The position numbers and the translations under genes are program-made. The notes under the pieces were generated by a model, which was not told the DNA's origin, ran no database searches, and worked only from the letters and a program-made list of their open reading frames with translations. This document shows positions 46,141-57,309 of a stretch of DNA of 64,000 bases, piece by piece. Positions within the stretch are counted from its first letter, which is position 1, and every line of letters begins with the position of its first letter. This DNA is from Sabethes cyaneus (taxonomy: Eukaryota; Arthropoda; Insecta; Diptera; Culicidae), in the NCBI RefSeq assembly GCF_943734655.1, contig NC_071355.1, forward strand, positions 96,913,449 to 96,977,448. Direction: 5' to 3'.

Positions 46141-46929
46141 CAGGAGACGAATTATCATTAGATTCATCAAGTAATCAAGATTTTCTGCCATAGTTCTGGA
46201 ACAAGAAAAAAATTATTTATATAAGAAGCTTATGTCTGTACCGAAAACCAGGTCTCTGACAAGACATCATAAGAGGCTTATCAGTAACTAAAAATTGGCC
46301 CGTGGCAGGACGTCATGCTTTCGTAGCAATGGGTTGTATTCTCAGTCACCTCACTGGTCGTCTGTTAGAATGCTCGATTGCTCAACTGGTTGACTAGACT
46401 GCTCGACTGGACTGGTCGATTAGACTGCTCGATTTGTTTGCTCGACTGAACTTCTTAACTGAACTGTTCGATTCCACTGCTCGACTCAACTGCTTGATTG
46501 GACAGATCGACTTGACTGCTTGGGGACGATTCAAATATGACGTCCATCAAATTTCTGCTTTTTAGACCCCCCTCCTCCTCTGTCCGTTTGTGTCACAAAA
46601 CTCAAAATACCCCAAACGGACGTCACACAGCCTCATAAAAATAAAAAAAAGTTCAAAGTAAAAAATTCCTTATTCTTTTAAAAGTTTAGTGTATGATTCA
46701 TTAAAAGAAAATAACAGTCGCAAAACTAAAATTTAAATTTTCCAATATATTTTGGATAAATTGAGCATCTCAGAGTAATAGTTCTTTACCAAAATTATAA
46801 AAAGATTCCACGTTTGTTTTGCTATTTTGTTCCATCCGGCGAATAGACATTTGCAGATTTTTTAACAGTTTTTTCTATCAAATTTCCAAAATAAAAAAAA
46901 ATACTTATCTATACCTATAAAGAAGGATT

Positions 46930-46930
<1 letters not shown>

Positions 46931-46975
<45 letters not shown>
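46931..46975. repeat. (CTGT)n microsatellite near the Helitron 5' end
   Basis: Eleven perfect CTGT units followed by a further ctgtg. It is part of the Helitron, where such a tract lies just after the 5' terminus. Confidence 0.95.
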
Positions 46976-48159
46976 CTGTGTTCCTTATAGAATCAAAAAC
47001 TACTGAACCAATCGGCGTGAAAATTTGCATGTAGAGGTTTTTGGGGCCAGGAAAGGTTTTAGTGATGGTTAGAGACCCCTCCCCCCACTAAGAGGGGGGG
47101 CTCCCATACAAATGAAACACAAATTTCTGCATAACTCGAGAACTAATCAAGCAAATAGAACCAAATTTGGCATGTGGGTGTTTTCGGTGACAAGAATTTA
47201 TTCTATGGTAAATTGAGACCCCTCCCTCTTTATAAGGGGAATTGTAACTCCTCTCCCCATTAAGAGGGGGGGCTTCCATACAAATTTCCTCATAACTCGA
47301 GAACTAATCAAGCAAATGGAACCAACTTTGGCATGTGAAGGTTTTCGAGGGCAAGAAAATTTTCTACGGTGAATTAGGACCCCTCCCCACTCTAAGAGGG
47401 GGGGCTCCTGTACAAATGAAATACAAATTTCCTCCTAACTCGAGAACTAATCAAGCAAATAGAACAACATTTGGCATGTGGATGTTTTTTTTGGTGACAA
47501 GAATTTATTCTATGGTGAATTGAGACCCCTCCCCTCTTTATAAGAGGAATTATAACTCCTCTCCCCTTAAAGAGGGGGGACTTCCATACAAATTTCCTCA
47601 TAACTCGAGAACTAATCAAGCAAATGCAACCAAATTTGGCATGTGAAGGTTTTCGAGAGCAAGAAAATTTTCTATGGTGAATTAGGACCCCTCCCCACTT
47701 TAAGAGGAGGGGCTCCTGTACAAATGAAATACAAATTTCCTCATAACTCGAGAACTAATTAAGCGAATTGAACCAAATTTGGCATGTGTGTGTTTTTGGA
47801 GACAATTTTTTTTTCAATGATGAATTGGGACCCCTCCCCACTTTAGGAGGGGGGGTCCTATACAAACGAAATACAAATTTCCTCATAACTCGAGAACTAA
47901 TCCAGCAAATGGAACTAAATTTGGCGTGTAGGTGTTTTTGGAGGCAAGAATTTTTTCTGTGATGAATTAGGACCTCTTCCCACATTATGAGGGGGGTTCC
48001 AATACAAATGAAATACAAATTTCCCCGTAACTCGAGAACTAATCAAGCAAATAGAACCAAATTCGGCATGTGGAGGTTTTTGGAGGCAAAAATATTTTCT
48101 ACGGTGAATTAGGATCCTTCCACACTTCAAGAGGGGGGGCTTCTACACAAATGAAATAC

Positions 48160-48480
48160 AAATTTCCTCATAATTCGAGAACTAATCAAGCAAATGGAAC
48201 CATATTTGGCATGTGAGAGTTTTAGATGGCAGAATTTTTTTTCTGTGGTGTAATACGATCCCTTTCCCTTTTAAGAGGGTGGGCTCCCATACAAATGAAA
48301 TACAAATTTCCTTATAATTATATAAGGAAATTTGTATTTCATTTGTATGGGAGCCCACCCTCTTAAAAGGGAAAGGGGTCGTAATACACCACAGAAAAAA
48401 AATTCTGCCATCTAAAACTCTCACATGCCAAATTTGGTTCCATTTGCTTGATTAGTTCTAAAGTTATGAGCAAATTTGTA
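48160..48480. repeat. Near-perfect ~150-bp palindrome inside the Helitron
   Basis: The arm ending CCTTATA at 48316 and the arm starting TATAAGG at 48321 flank a 4-base spacer. They pair almost perfectly out to about 48180 and 48455, and more loosely to about 48070 and 48570. One tandem unit is thus inverted relative to its neighbours. Confidence 0.85.
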
Positions 48481-50919
48481 TTTCGTTTGAATGGGAGCCC
48501 CCCCCCCTCCTAAAAAGGTAAGAAGTCCTAATTCATCATGGGAAAAATGATTGCCTCCAAAAACACCCATCAAGCAAATGGGACCAAATTTAGCATGTAG
48601 GAGATTTTTGAGTCTTGAATTTATTTTATGATAGTTAGAGACCTCTCACCCCTGTGGTAGGGGGATATGGACTCTCATACAAATAAAACAGAAATTTTTG
48701 CGAAACTCAAAAACTAATCCAACTCGAGAAATTCGAGACTCTTCCATAAAACATTAATCAATAACAAGACTACAAAAACTATCTATAGTAACACTAGATC
48801 ATTCAGGACGAGCCGGTCGCGAGTGTTGCCGGTGACCCGCCGTCGGAAGCGCCGCCCACTGGGGGGCTTGCAAAACTCGAGAAGTGACAAAGATCATCCG
48901 AGATTCATGATTTATGTACAACACAGGTTAATTTGTGGCAATACGAAGTTTGTCGGGTCAGCTAGTAATTTATAATTAAAGTTTATTTCTATGGTGCTTA
49001 TTCTATGAACTACGAACCAGGATGTAACCACAACGTGATCGTCAATTGCAAATTGTCACCTATCAATGAAGCAATAAAAATTTGGTTTCCAAGTGAAGTC
49101 AAAACAGGCTCCAACCTGCGTCGGTGGAGCAGGTTTCACTACATTATGACAGTAGCTTTAAAAGTTTAAATTGTTCTTTTCTATTAAGTTTTTAGTACAA
49201 AGGTAAAAACTTTGAATGCAATGGTATAATATGAAAAATCTAGTCATTGACAAATTGACAATTGACATTGACAATTGACAAATCGTGCCTGACTTTCAAT
49301 CGCCGTCAACTGAAACAATCATCAGTTTCAATTGAAGCTTGCTTGAATAGTTCTATTCAACAAGAAAAACAAGTCGCTTCAAGTTGTAAAGCGAAGGAAA
49401 GTCAGAATCAGTTTCATTTATTTGTTTCGATAATATCGGGCTACAAGTTCCTAAAGTAAGATATGTTCGAAAATCAAAATAAATTGGTGAGTGATGAATG
49501 GCTGGAAAATATATTTTTGTAGCCTTTATCTAAATAATTTTTTTTTCGATGGATGTCACATTTGTCTACACCCCCTCCCCCACAACCTGTCACAAAAGTG
49601 ACACCCCCTCCCCCCATAAGCCGTGGACGTCATTATTAAATGGTCCCTTGACTGAACAGGATGATTTAACTGCTCGAGTGGACTACACGACTTAACTACT
49701 CGATTCGACTGCTTGACACATTTGCTTGACTTAACTGCACGATTGAACTGCTCGACTGCCCTGTTCGATTCGAATGGTCGACTGGACTGCTTGACTGGAC
49801 AGCATGATTAATCTGCTCGACCAACTGTTCGACGCTCGACTCAACTGCTCGATCCAACTGCTTGATTCCACTGCTCGATTGGACTACTTGACTCAACTGC
49901 TCGAATGAACTGCTTGACTCAACTACTCGATTGGACTATTCGAACCGCCTGCTCGACTCAACTGCTCAAGCCGATTGCTCGATTCAACTGACAGCTTGAT
50001 ACAACAGCTCGACTAGACTGCTCGACTTAGCCACTCAACCCGATTGCTCGACTCAACTGCTTAACTGTTTGATTCGACAGCTTGACTAAACTGATCGATT
50101 CAACTGCTCCACTGGACTACTCGACTGAACTGCTCGACTCAACTGTTCGACTTAACTGCTCGACTGAACCGCTCGACCCAATTGCTCGACTAGACTACTC
50201 GATTCAACTGCTCGACTGGACTACTTGATTCGACTGCTCGACTTGACTGCTCGACCCGACCACTCGATTCAACTGCTCGACTCAACTGCTCGATCGAACT
50301 GCTTGACTGAACAGCTTGATTTAACTGCTCGACTAGACTGCTCGATTTGACTGCTCGACTTGACTGTTCGACTCAACTGCTCGACCCAACTGCTTGACTC
50401 GATTGCTTGATTCGACTGCTCGACTCACCTGCCCAACTCGATTGCTTGTCGCGATATCATATGGTCGGTGTTAAATCAGACTGAACCAAGCCGCAAAATT
50501 TAAAAAAGTAAGTTAAAAAAATAAGTTTACTAAGCAACATTTTACTCTAATCAGGCTTCATAAATGTTGCAAACAGCCAGAAATTTTTATTCAGTTAAAT
50601 AATATCCAATACGACCATAAAAACTATTTGTTTCAGTCTCCGGTCATGACTCTTTTATGTACAACATCTTAGAGCTATATTATAGAACTCAAAGAACTAA
50701 TACAAAGATTAAACATATTCGAAAAAACACGCCAATGGAATGTATCTGCAGTTTTCTGAATTATGAATAGACATATATTTTTTCTGGATCGTAGGATTCG
50801 GGCTCAACAAGTGTTATTATAAAAGATTAGAAATTGACAAACAAGAAAAAAATATTTCAAAAAAAAAATCCAGTTAATTTTCCGACCTTCTTTGGAGTTT
50901 GCCACCATCACGTAACTCA

Positions 50920-51184
50920 AAATTGAAAATGAATATAAATTGGTCTTAAATTTGGCTTGAAACTGGATTTGAAATCGGACTTGAAGTTTAACTTGTAAGG
51001 ATTTAAAATTGGGCACTAAATTCCCATTGAAATTGTAAATGAAGTTCGACTTAAAATTAAAGTTGAAATTGAACTTAAAATTAGGCAATTGACGTGAATA
51101 AGGCTTGTATTTGAACTCAAAGTAGGAATTGCAATTGTATATGGAATTGGACTTGAAACTAGACTTAAAATTGAAACTGAAATC
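50920..51184. repeat. 12-bp minisatellite (ATTGGACTTGAA type)
   Basis: Degenerate 12-mers such as aattggacttgaa, aactagacttaaa and aattgaaactgaa run from 50920 to the edge of the palindromic MITE at 51189. It is the inverse-complement unit of the array at 33648-33777. Confidence 0.75.
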
Positions 51185-51188
51185 AGTG

Positions 51189-51391
51189 CAGATACACTCA
51201 AGTCTTTTTTTACACGGTTTGTTTTTTTCGATTACTCAAGAACGGTGCAACTTAGGGACCATTTACAAACTACGTAACGAATGTCGGGCCGCACCTAAAT
51301 GTATTGAGAAATAATTGAATGGTCCCTAAGTTGTCCCGTTCTTGATAATCGAAAAAACAAACCGTGTAAAAAAAGTACTTGAGTGTATCTG
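51189..51391. mobile_element. Palindromic MITE with ~90-bp inverted arms
   Basis: The left arm starts CAGATACACTCAAGT and runs through acacggtttgttttttcga, tcaagaacgg and caacttagggaccatt; the right arm is its inverse with few mismatches. The centre (about 51272-51315) holds the word tacaaactacgtaacgaatg. The inner arm word GGGACCATT equals the terminus of the element at 46523-49647, so it may itself be a nested GGGAC-type miniature. The left edge abuts the 12-bp array; flanking duplication not certain. Confidence 0.8.
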
Positions 51392-51934
51392 TTTCAGCTT
51401 TTGCATCGAACGAGGCACGTAAGCCAACGATGCTGATCCCTTGCAATAAAATACTCAGAATGTAAACACCTCAGCGCCATTAACGAAAACTGAAAATAAT
51501 AAATTGCTTCACAAACGAATATAACAAAATTAAGTTATGAACATTGACCACTGCGAAACAATTTCAAATTATTGGAGACACATTGCTAAATGGCTCACCA
51601 TACCTGACATCAAAAACTAGCAACAATGGAAATGATGATGGCTAGGTCTCATCTGGAGGACCGAATAACGAAATCGTTCGAGAAAAGGAAGATGGTTTCA
51701 ACGCGTGATGCAGCCAAGAGGATTGGCACGTCGAAATGAACGCTTGAATCTGCGAACCGATATGGAGCAAAAGCAATCAAAACAAGCCCCAAAACACGAA
51801 GAAACCAAGGCGCATTGTGAGAAAACTGTACAATACGATATTTGCTGGAAATTCGAACTGCATAATAATGTACAACGAAACGTATGTGAAATTTGACTAT
51901 AAATTTTTGCCAGGGCCATCTATAGTCTATAGTC
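51392..51934. other. No gene recognised
   Basis: Frames at 51705-51896 (+) and 51698-51919 (-) overlap each other; neither has a known domain, although the + frame is Gln/Lys-rich. Confidence 0.4.
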
Positions 51935-52870
51935 TATATAAGTATATATAAGAGGCTTGTCTGTAGCCAAAACAAGGTCTCTGAAGACGTCATAAGAGGC
52001 TTATCGGTAACTAACAACAGGCCCCTGACAGGACGTCATGATTTTGTAGCAAGGTATAGGTTGTTTCAACTGCTCGACTAGACCACTCGATTTCACTACT
52101 CGACTCGACTGCTCTACTTAACTGTTCGACGAGACTGCTCGACTGAATTAGTCAACTGAACTGCTCGACTAAACTGTTCGTTTCGATTGCTCTACTCAAC
52201 TGCTCGACTGGACTACTCGATTTGACTGCTCGACTAGACTACACGATTCAACTGCTCGACTGGACTACTCGACTCAGCTGCTCGGTTCAACTGTTCGACT
52301 GGACTGCTCGATTCGACTGCTCGAATCGGCTGCTCGAATCAGCTGCTCGAATCGGCTGCTCGAATCGGCTGCTCGACTTACTGCTCAACTCGACTGCTAA
52401 ACTAAACTACTCGAATTAATTTCTCGAATAGACTACTCGATTTACCTACACGACTCAACAATCCGAGTGGACTGCTTGACTGAGCAGCTTGATTCAACTG
52501 CTCGACTAGGCTGCTCGATTTGATTGCTCGACTTGATTGTTAGACTCGACTATTCGACTCGACTGCTCCACTCGATTGCTCGTCGCGATATCAACGTGCC
52601 GCTTATTTGAATCGGTTCGCGGCAGAGAAAGGACGGTTCAGAGTCATTTCGTCCAACTATAGAATCCGCTCAGAGGAGATAATATTTTATTGAGTTAAAT
52701 GAAATCCGTTGCGAGCATAAAAATTATTAGTTTCACTTCCAGGCTCTTTTACGTACATCTTAGAACTATATTATTGTAATCGTAAGATCTTCGCCTACCG
52801 TGAATTGAATCAAATAAATTCAATATATAGCTCAAAGAACTATCTTAAATCTCACTTTACGTCCACTATT
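51935..52870 (+). mobile_element. Minisatellite-bearing element, copy 2 (uninterrupted)
   Basis: Left part tatataagaggcttgtctgt, then aggtctctga, gacgtcataagaggcttatc and aggacgtcatgat (51948-52052). The 13-bp array CTGCTCGACTnnA runs from 52068 to about 52584, followed by ctcgtcgcgatatcaa and a tail with gttaaatgaaatcc, ctcttttacgtaca and agctcaaagaactatc. It matches copy 1 piece by piece. Confidence 0.8.
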
Positions 52871-55430
52871 GGGGGGACGTAAAAAAATCGGTCGTAAAAA
52901 AAATCCACTCGTAGGTACCCATATTAATATCAGATTTCTACGATTTTTAATCTCAGTTTTATACAAAACTATCTAATGCTCGTGCTGTAATGACAGGACA
53001 ACTGCTCGGTAGTCTCAGTTTGTCTTGCACCAGCTGCATCAATTTATCTACGCATTCGCTAATATCAATAAATCAACGTACAGCATACTTTTTATTACCT
53101 TTCATGAACATATGGCGTGTCCAATTGGCATTTGAAAGACATTTATCTAGTTCATTCATTCGTCAATCTTTATGACTATATTTGCACTAACATCGGCAAA
53201 GGCTGATATGTACCTTGATATCCAAAATTGATAGACCATCTATAAATTTGCTCTCCGGTAGTATTGTGAAAAAGGAAATACAAATAAATTACTGCCTATC
53301 CCTTCACTACCACCCATCGGTAGCTCACTGAATTAATTTTCCGCCTATTATAACAACCAGCTAAAACAATTTGCTCGATCTGATTCCACAATGATTGCGA
53401 TTTGCCAAGGCTATCCCTTATTCTCGCTGTCCAACCTCTCGCATCAATGAATTATCATTGGTAATCATTTATACAGTAATCATGAAATTTCCATTTTTTA
53501 TCATCTTTATTGTCTGTCACTTTGCCTCTTCATCATTACGGTCTGAATCTCGTTACGAACTATCTCTCTCATCTATGCATATCTAAGGCCGGAGTCGTTT
53601 TACTTTCGTCAGTTTCGCTTTGCCAAAAGCAGTAATGCATTCACAAAAAAATACTCAATTACTAGCTCGCTCAAAAGTCATCCCGATCTGAAATCAAAAG
53701 CCAGTAGTTGCACCTGGTTGTACAGCATTGCATCAATGTTGCCATCAAAACCATATCTTTTTCCCCAGAATTGGGTAGCAATAATAAAAATGGAATTTTC
53801 AATATCTTCAACATCTGCTTCTCGACAACAATAATCATTGGTGGCGTTCTAGTTTATCTAGAAAACTAATAATGGACGCCGAAAAGGGCTAACGATCTGG
53901 ACCACGGCTTGAGACGATACGGCAGCACGGCGCCGTCCAAAAACCACCAGGATTGATTCATGAATAAAATATCGATTCAATTCAAATTGGCTATGGGTGT
54001 GTCTGCAAATCTGAATGTGACAATCAATGTATATACCGGATTGTGAAACCGAAAAGAATAGTGGCTGCTGACCGGGCGGAAGTTTCGCTTCGTATAAATA
54101 AATAAACAGTAACATGCGGATGTGGGTGTACCCCAGAACTGATACAATTTATAGCTAAGATAATGCATTATATTAGAAATAATATTACCGGCGCCAATGT
54201 GCATTAGAGCTGTGCATCAAAAGGTTTGACTCCAAAAGTTCCATTTCAGAATCGCAACATTTTTGAAACATTTTGTTGTAAATAACTTGAAATATAAATT
54301 AACCAGTTTGCTGTTACTTCACCTGTTCAGTTTAAAAATGTAATTTTTCAACGTATTTTTAGTTAAATTTGCTTGCAAAAACAATTTTGCATCGGACACA
54401 ATTCGTTCCCACCATCTATTTTGTTGCAAATAGTTTGTAACGATTGACATATGTTCATAAGTTAAAGCGCGCACAGTATTTACAGATGGGAAAAGTATGT
54501 AAATTTCACCCACATCAACGTGACATGTTGACAACGATGAACGAAACGTAAAGTTTTGCTTTGTTTGGTAATAACACCCGCAACGCACATAAAATATAAT
54601 CCATATATGTATAACAAAGCAGTCGACTCATGTATTTCCTGCAAAAAAATCAATTGTTATGTATATATTTTCCCCTTTGCAGTGATGCTTTTTCGAACAA
54701 AATAGCTACGGATTCAAGAATTGAACAACCCACACTTTCTTCTGCTCCAATTCGTAAAGTTTGCCTTTACCTTCCTTAGTGTCAGTTTTTCATTTTACGG
54801 AAATGGTCCGACATACAAGTTTTCAATTGCACTGTAATTCAACCATTGTATCAAGCATGAATTCAAGTGTCACGAAGTTTTGTAACTTTAACACATGTGA
54901 TTGTGAACCACTTCACGCCATTAAAGCACATCATAACGGATGCTTAACATGGCTGATTTAAAATTTTATGTGAAAATTTACTGCCGAAGAAAGTTCCCAT
55001 TAGCCAATGAGTCCTCAAGATATTGTTGTTATCACGCCAGACAGTATCTAGTTTTATATGTTTCATCTGAATTATAACGGAACAGCCCGTCATAAATCGG
55101 ACCCCTGTTCTACGTTTTGCTAATTCGAAAAGCGCATACGGTACGCTACACTGAGCTACGGTCGGTGCACCTGTAGCTAGGTAGGGTAGGCACAGGGAAC
55201 ATAAGTTTCCTTGGTAAACATCATTTCTCGAACGAGCAGAAATAAATCATTAACAATTTCGTCAAATTACGGTCGAACACTAAACCCACATCGTTACGAA
55301 TACACTCAGATGCCATATCAAATGAACCGTAAAATATTAATAATGTACCGCAGTGAAAGCCTCAATTCAATTAATAAGTTTATAGCATACTCAACGTTCG
55401 CCATTCTGCTGCTCCCATCGCACCCAGTCA
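52871..55430. other. No gene recognised
   Basis: Mostly AT-rich. A somewhat GC-rich patch at 53870-54070 has short frames on both strands without domains. At 55080-55210 GC content rises again upstream of the candidate frame at 55431. Confidence 0.4.
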
Positions 55431-55562
55431 CACATTGGCACGCCGGTTGACTATCCGCTGACAGCCACCGTCCGATTTGCGCTGGAAAATATGCAGAAGG
55501 AAAATATGCCTGCTGTTTGCCTTTTACACCTGATGACAATCTGCGTCGAGAGAATTTTGTTC
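55431..55562 (+). other. Candidate small exon with possible signal peptide
   Basis: An open + strand frame contains GTPVDYPLTATVRFALENMQ, then KENMPAVCLLHLMTICVERI and LFTR, ending at a good donor match (c|gtaagt, 55563). From the ATG at about 55506 the peptide MPAVCLLHLMTICVERI is short and hydrophobic, as a signal peptide would be. No acceptor or partner exon was identified and there is no known homologue in mind, so this is weak. Confidence 0.2.
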
Positions 55563-55779
55563 ACGCGTAAGTTGAGTGCATCATTTTTTTCCTGTTCTAT
55601 CATTTCCAAGGGTTGGGTTTCCATCGCTTCATTAAATGAAAACAGCGCATAAAGTTTTTTTTTTGAGATTTAATTTAAATATTCAGTAACGAATTTTTTT
55701 TAAAACTGTCAGTACATTGCATAATTTCCAGTATTATGAAGAAGGAGGAATGAATGTAAGGAGTGTTTTTTCATAGATT

Positions 55780-55900
55780 TCAAGGGCGCATATAATACAG
55801 TTTAACGTAAACAGCTATGGCAGATATAGAATGCACTGGTACGGATTTCCGGATAAACTGAAGCGGCTGATCAAAACTAAAAGCAAAGCAAAGCCTAGGT
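55780..55900 (+). mobile_element. RTE-like LINE fragment (RT motif A region)
   Basis: In mixed frames: a broken DFKGAYNTV-like word (55777-55803), then KQLWQI-like and WYGFPDKLKRLIKT (55834-55875). It corresponds to 41680-41780 of copy 3. Confidence 0.65.
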
Positions 55901-55993
55901 GCTACATTGCGTTATCGAAACTTGACCTTTTATATGACAGACTTCGCAGCCAGCTGTTAGAGTGCAGGACAATTGCAGGGCCAGTTGCTACGA

Positions 55994-56340
55994 TTACCCT
56001 TCCTTCATACTGAACTTTATATTACCCCGATGAGGCCTCCTATAAGAGAGCAAAAATCACTCTTATAGTTAATAACTGGTCAGAAGAACGAATTGAGTCC
56101 TCGCCAAGAACAGCTGTAATATAGGATAGTACTGGCTGGTAGTAAGGAACGAGTGGGTAAAGTAGAGCAAGCTATTAAGGAAGGGTAAAGTCACTACACA
56201 CAAGCACGCATTAATTTTAATAAGCATATCACTCACTCAATAGCGATTATAGCAAAAAGTAGCACAGATTATACAGCAAACACCCGGGCGATATCACAAT
56301 TGATCAACGATACTGGTCGCAGTGATGAGTCCATACAGGA
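55994..56340. repeat. Dispersed repeat, copy 2 of 2
   Basis: Aligned in the same orientation with 25390-25735 (see that entry for shared words). It begins about 90 bp after an RTE-like fragment, which raises the possibility that it is a LINE untranslated region. Confidence 0.75.
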
Positions 56341-57309
56341 AAATATATGCCTTCAAAATTCAATGCGCATATGCTGCAAACCAAAATTTATGAAAATTTA
56401 TGAAAATTTATTATTTATTTTGTGGGATATTTTAATATGGTCGCTATAAACCAAATCGATCAAGATAATCTGACAGTAAAATTTTAAAGTTTCTGCTCAC
56501 GGACGGACTGCATTAGCTTTTTATCAGAGCAACTTGTATGCTTTACGGGTTTGTAGCGACTCATTACATTATGGTGGTAGCTGTTAAGTAGCGGTAAGCA
56601 CAATTGGTTTTATTGCTGCTACATAAGACTACTTAAGTTTAAAACCTTACCCTTAAAGAGGATGAAAACCTTCTGAAGAATAAGCCCCTTCGTTGGAAGG
56701 CAGTGTCATAGCGGTCATGAAGAAGTTCTGGTGGAGCTCATTGTTTTATTAACGCTACCTGAGGACTACAAGTGCCAAAAATATTCTGAATCTATCGACG
56801 AATAAAGCGCAAATATTTAGACCACTTCTGTAGAAACGACATACGGGTCTTCTACAGCCATGTCAGCAGTAGGAATCTCCCTATACCTGTAAAGCTTAAT
56901 GATACTGCCAAACTGATTATTGTAGTTGGGTGGGAAAAGCCCTTCCAGACATTGCTAAAATTATAATAGACAAGTGGAACAAAAGACTCCGAAAATAGGG
57001 ATTGTGAAGCACAGCAATGCTGCAATACTTGAGGACTTGCTGAAAGATTTCATTTGCCCTACGTAAAAAATCCATCGATTCCACTATGATAGCTCTTGAG
57101 GCAATATTTGACCCAATTTCTCATGCACAATATTTTCCCATATCCTTTTTTTTAAATTGAGACCGTTAACGAAAACTAAACTTATTTCCGAGAGGTTTTC
57201 CTTATCGGGCCAATTAACGACGCATTGAATATTTACTCTATAATAAATCATATATAAGTTTCGGGAATACCTCCCAAACTCATCGTCTGTGTATGGATTT
57301 CAAAGCATT
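56341..57309. other. No gene recognised
   Basis: AT-rich. No recognisable element; several stops in all frames. Confidence 0.5.

Larger units (their letters stand above)
46908..48965 (+). mobile_element. Non-autonomous Helitron with internal ~145-bp tandem units
   Basis: 5' end A|TCTATACCTATAAAG at 46907/46908 and 3' end GGGTCAGCTAG|T at 48965/48966; TC start, CTAG end and insertion between A and T are the Helitron signature. After a CTGT microsatellite come eight direct units marked by AACTCGAGAACTAATCAAGC (aact at 47133, 47294, 47437, 47602, 47745, 47887, 48029, 48172). There follow an inverted section, a forward remnant and a GC-rich 3' region (48800-48870) of ~170 bp. No Rep/helicase coding sequence. 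The open frames inside (47335-48424) arise from the repeats. It sits inside the GGGAC element. Confidence 0.9.
46523..49647. mobile_element. DNA element with GGGAC termini inserted in the minisatellite, 3-bp duplication
   Basis: Ends GGGACGATTCAAATATGACG and inverse GGGACCATTTAATAATGACG face each other, next to C/T-rich subterminal runs (acccccctcctcc and ccccctcccccc inverse-related). TTG occurs on both sides (46520-46522, 49648-49650), and removal restores the 13-bp array phase (gactgcTTGactg). Without the Helitron inside it is about 1.07 kb. The interior shows one 65-codon frame (49262-49459) without known domain. Superfamily undetermined. Confidence 0.75.
46216..50790 (+). mobile_element. 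Minisatellite-bearing element, copy 1, split by a nested insertion
   Basis: The left part (46216-46522) has the words gcttatgtctgta, aggtctctgac, catcataagaggcttatc and aggacgtcatg, followed by a 13-bp array. The right part (49648-50450) is the rest of the array (unit about CTGCTCGACTnAA), then ttgtcgcgatatca and a tail to about 50790 (ttaaataatatccaa, ctcttttatgtacaa, ctcaaagaacta). The same order is seen uninterrupted in copy 2 at 51935-52870. Whether the family is mobile is inference from the two dispersed copies. Confidence 0.75.

Noticed and set aside
45796..46193. 121- and 87-codon Phe/Ser/Pro-rich frames
   Set aside because: Produced by the polypyrimidine tract; pure low complexity.
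47335..48424. Several 62-87 codon frames on both strands
   Set aside because: They lie in the Helitron's tandem units and repeat with the unit.
49696..52419. Gln/Ser- and Leu/Asp-rich frames
   Set aside because: By-product of the 13-bp minisatellite, whose unit is not a multiple of three but lacks stops in some frames.
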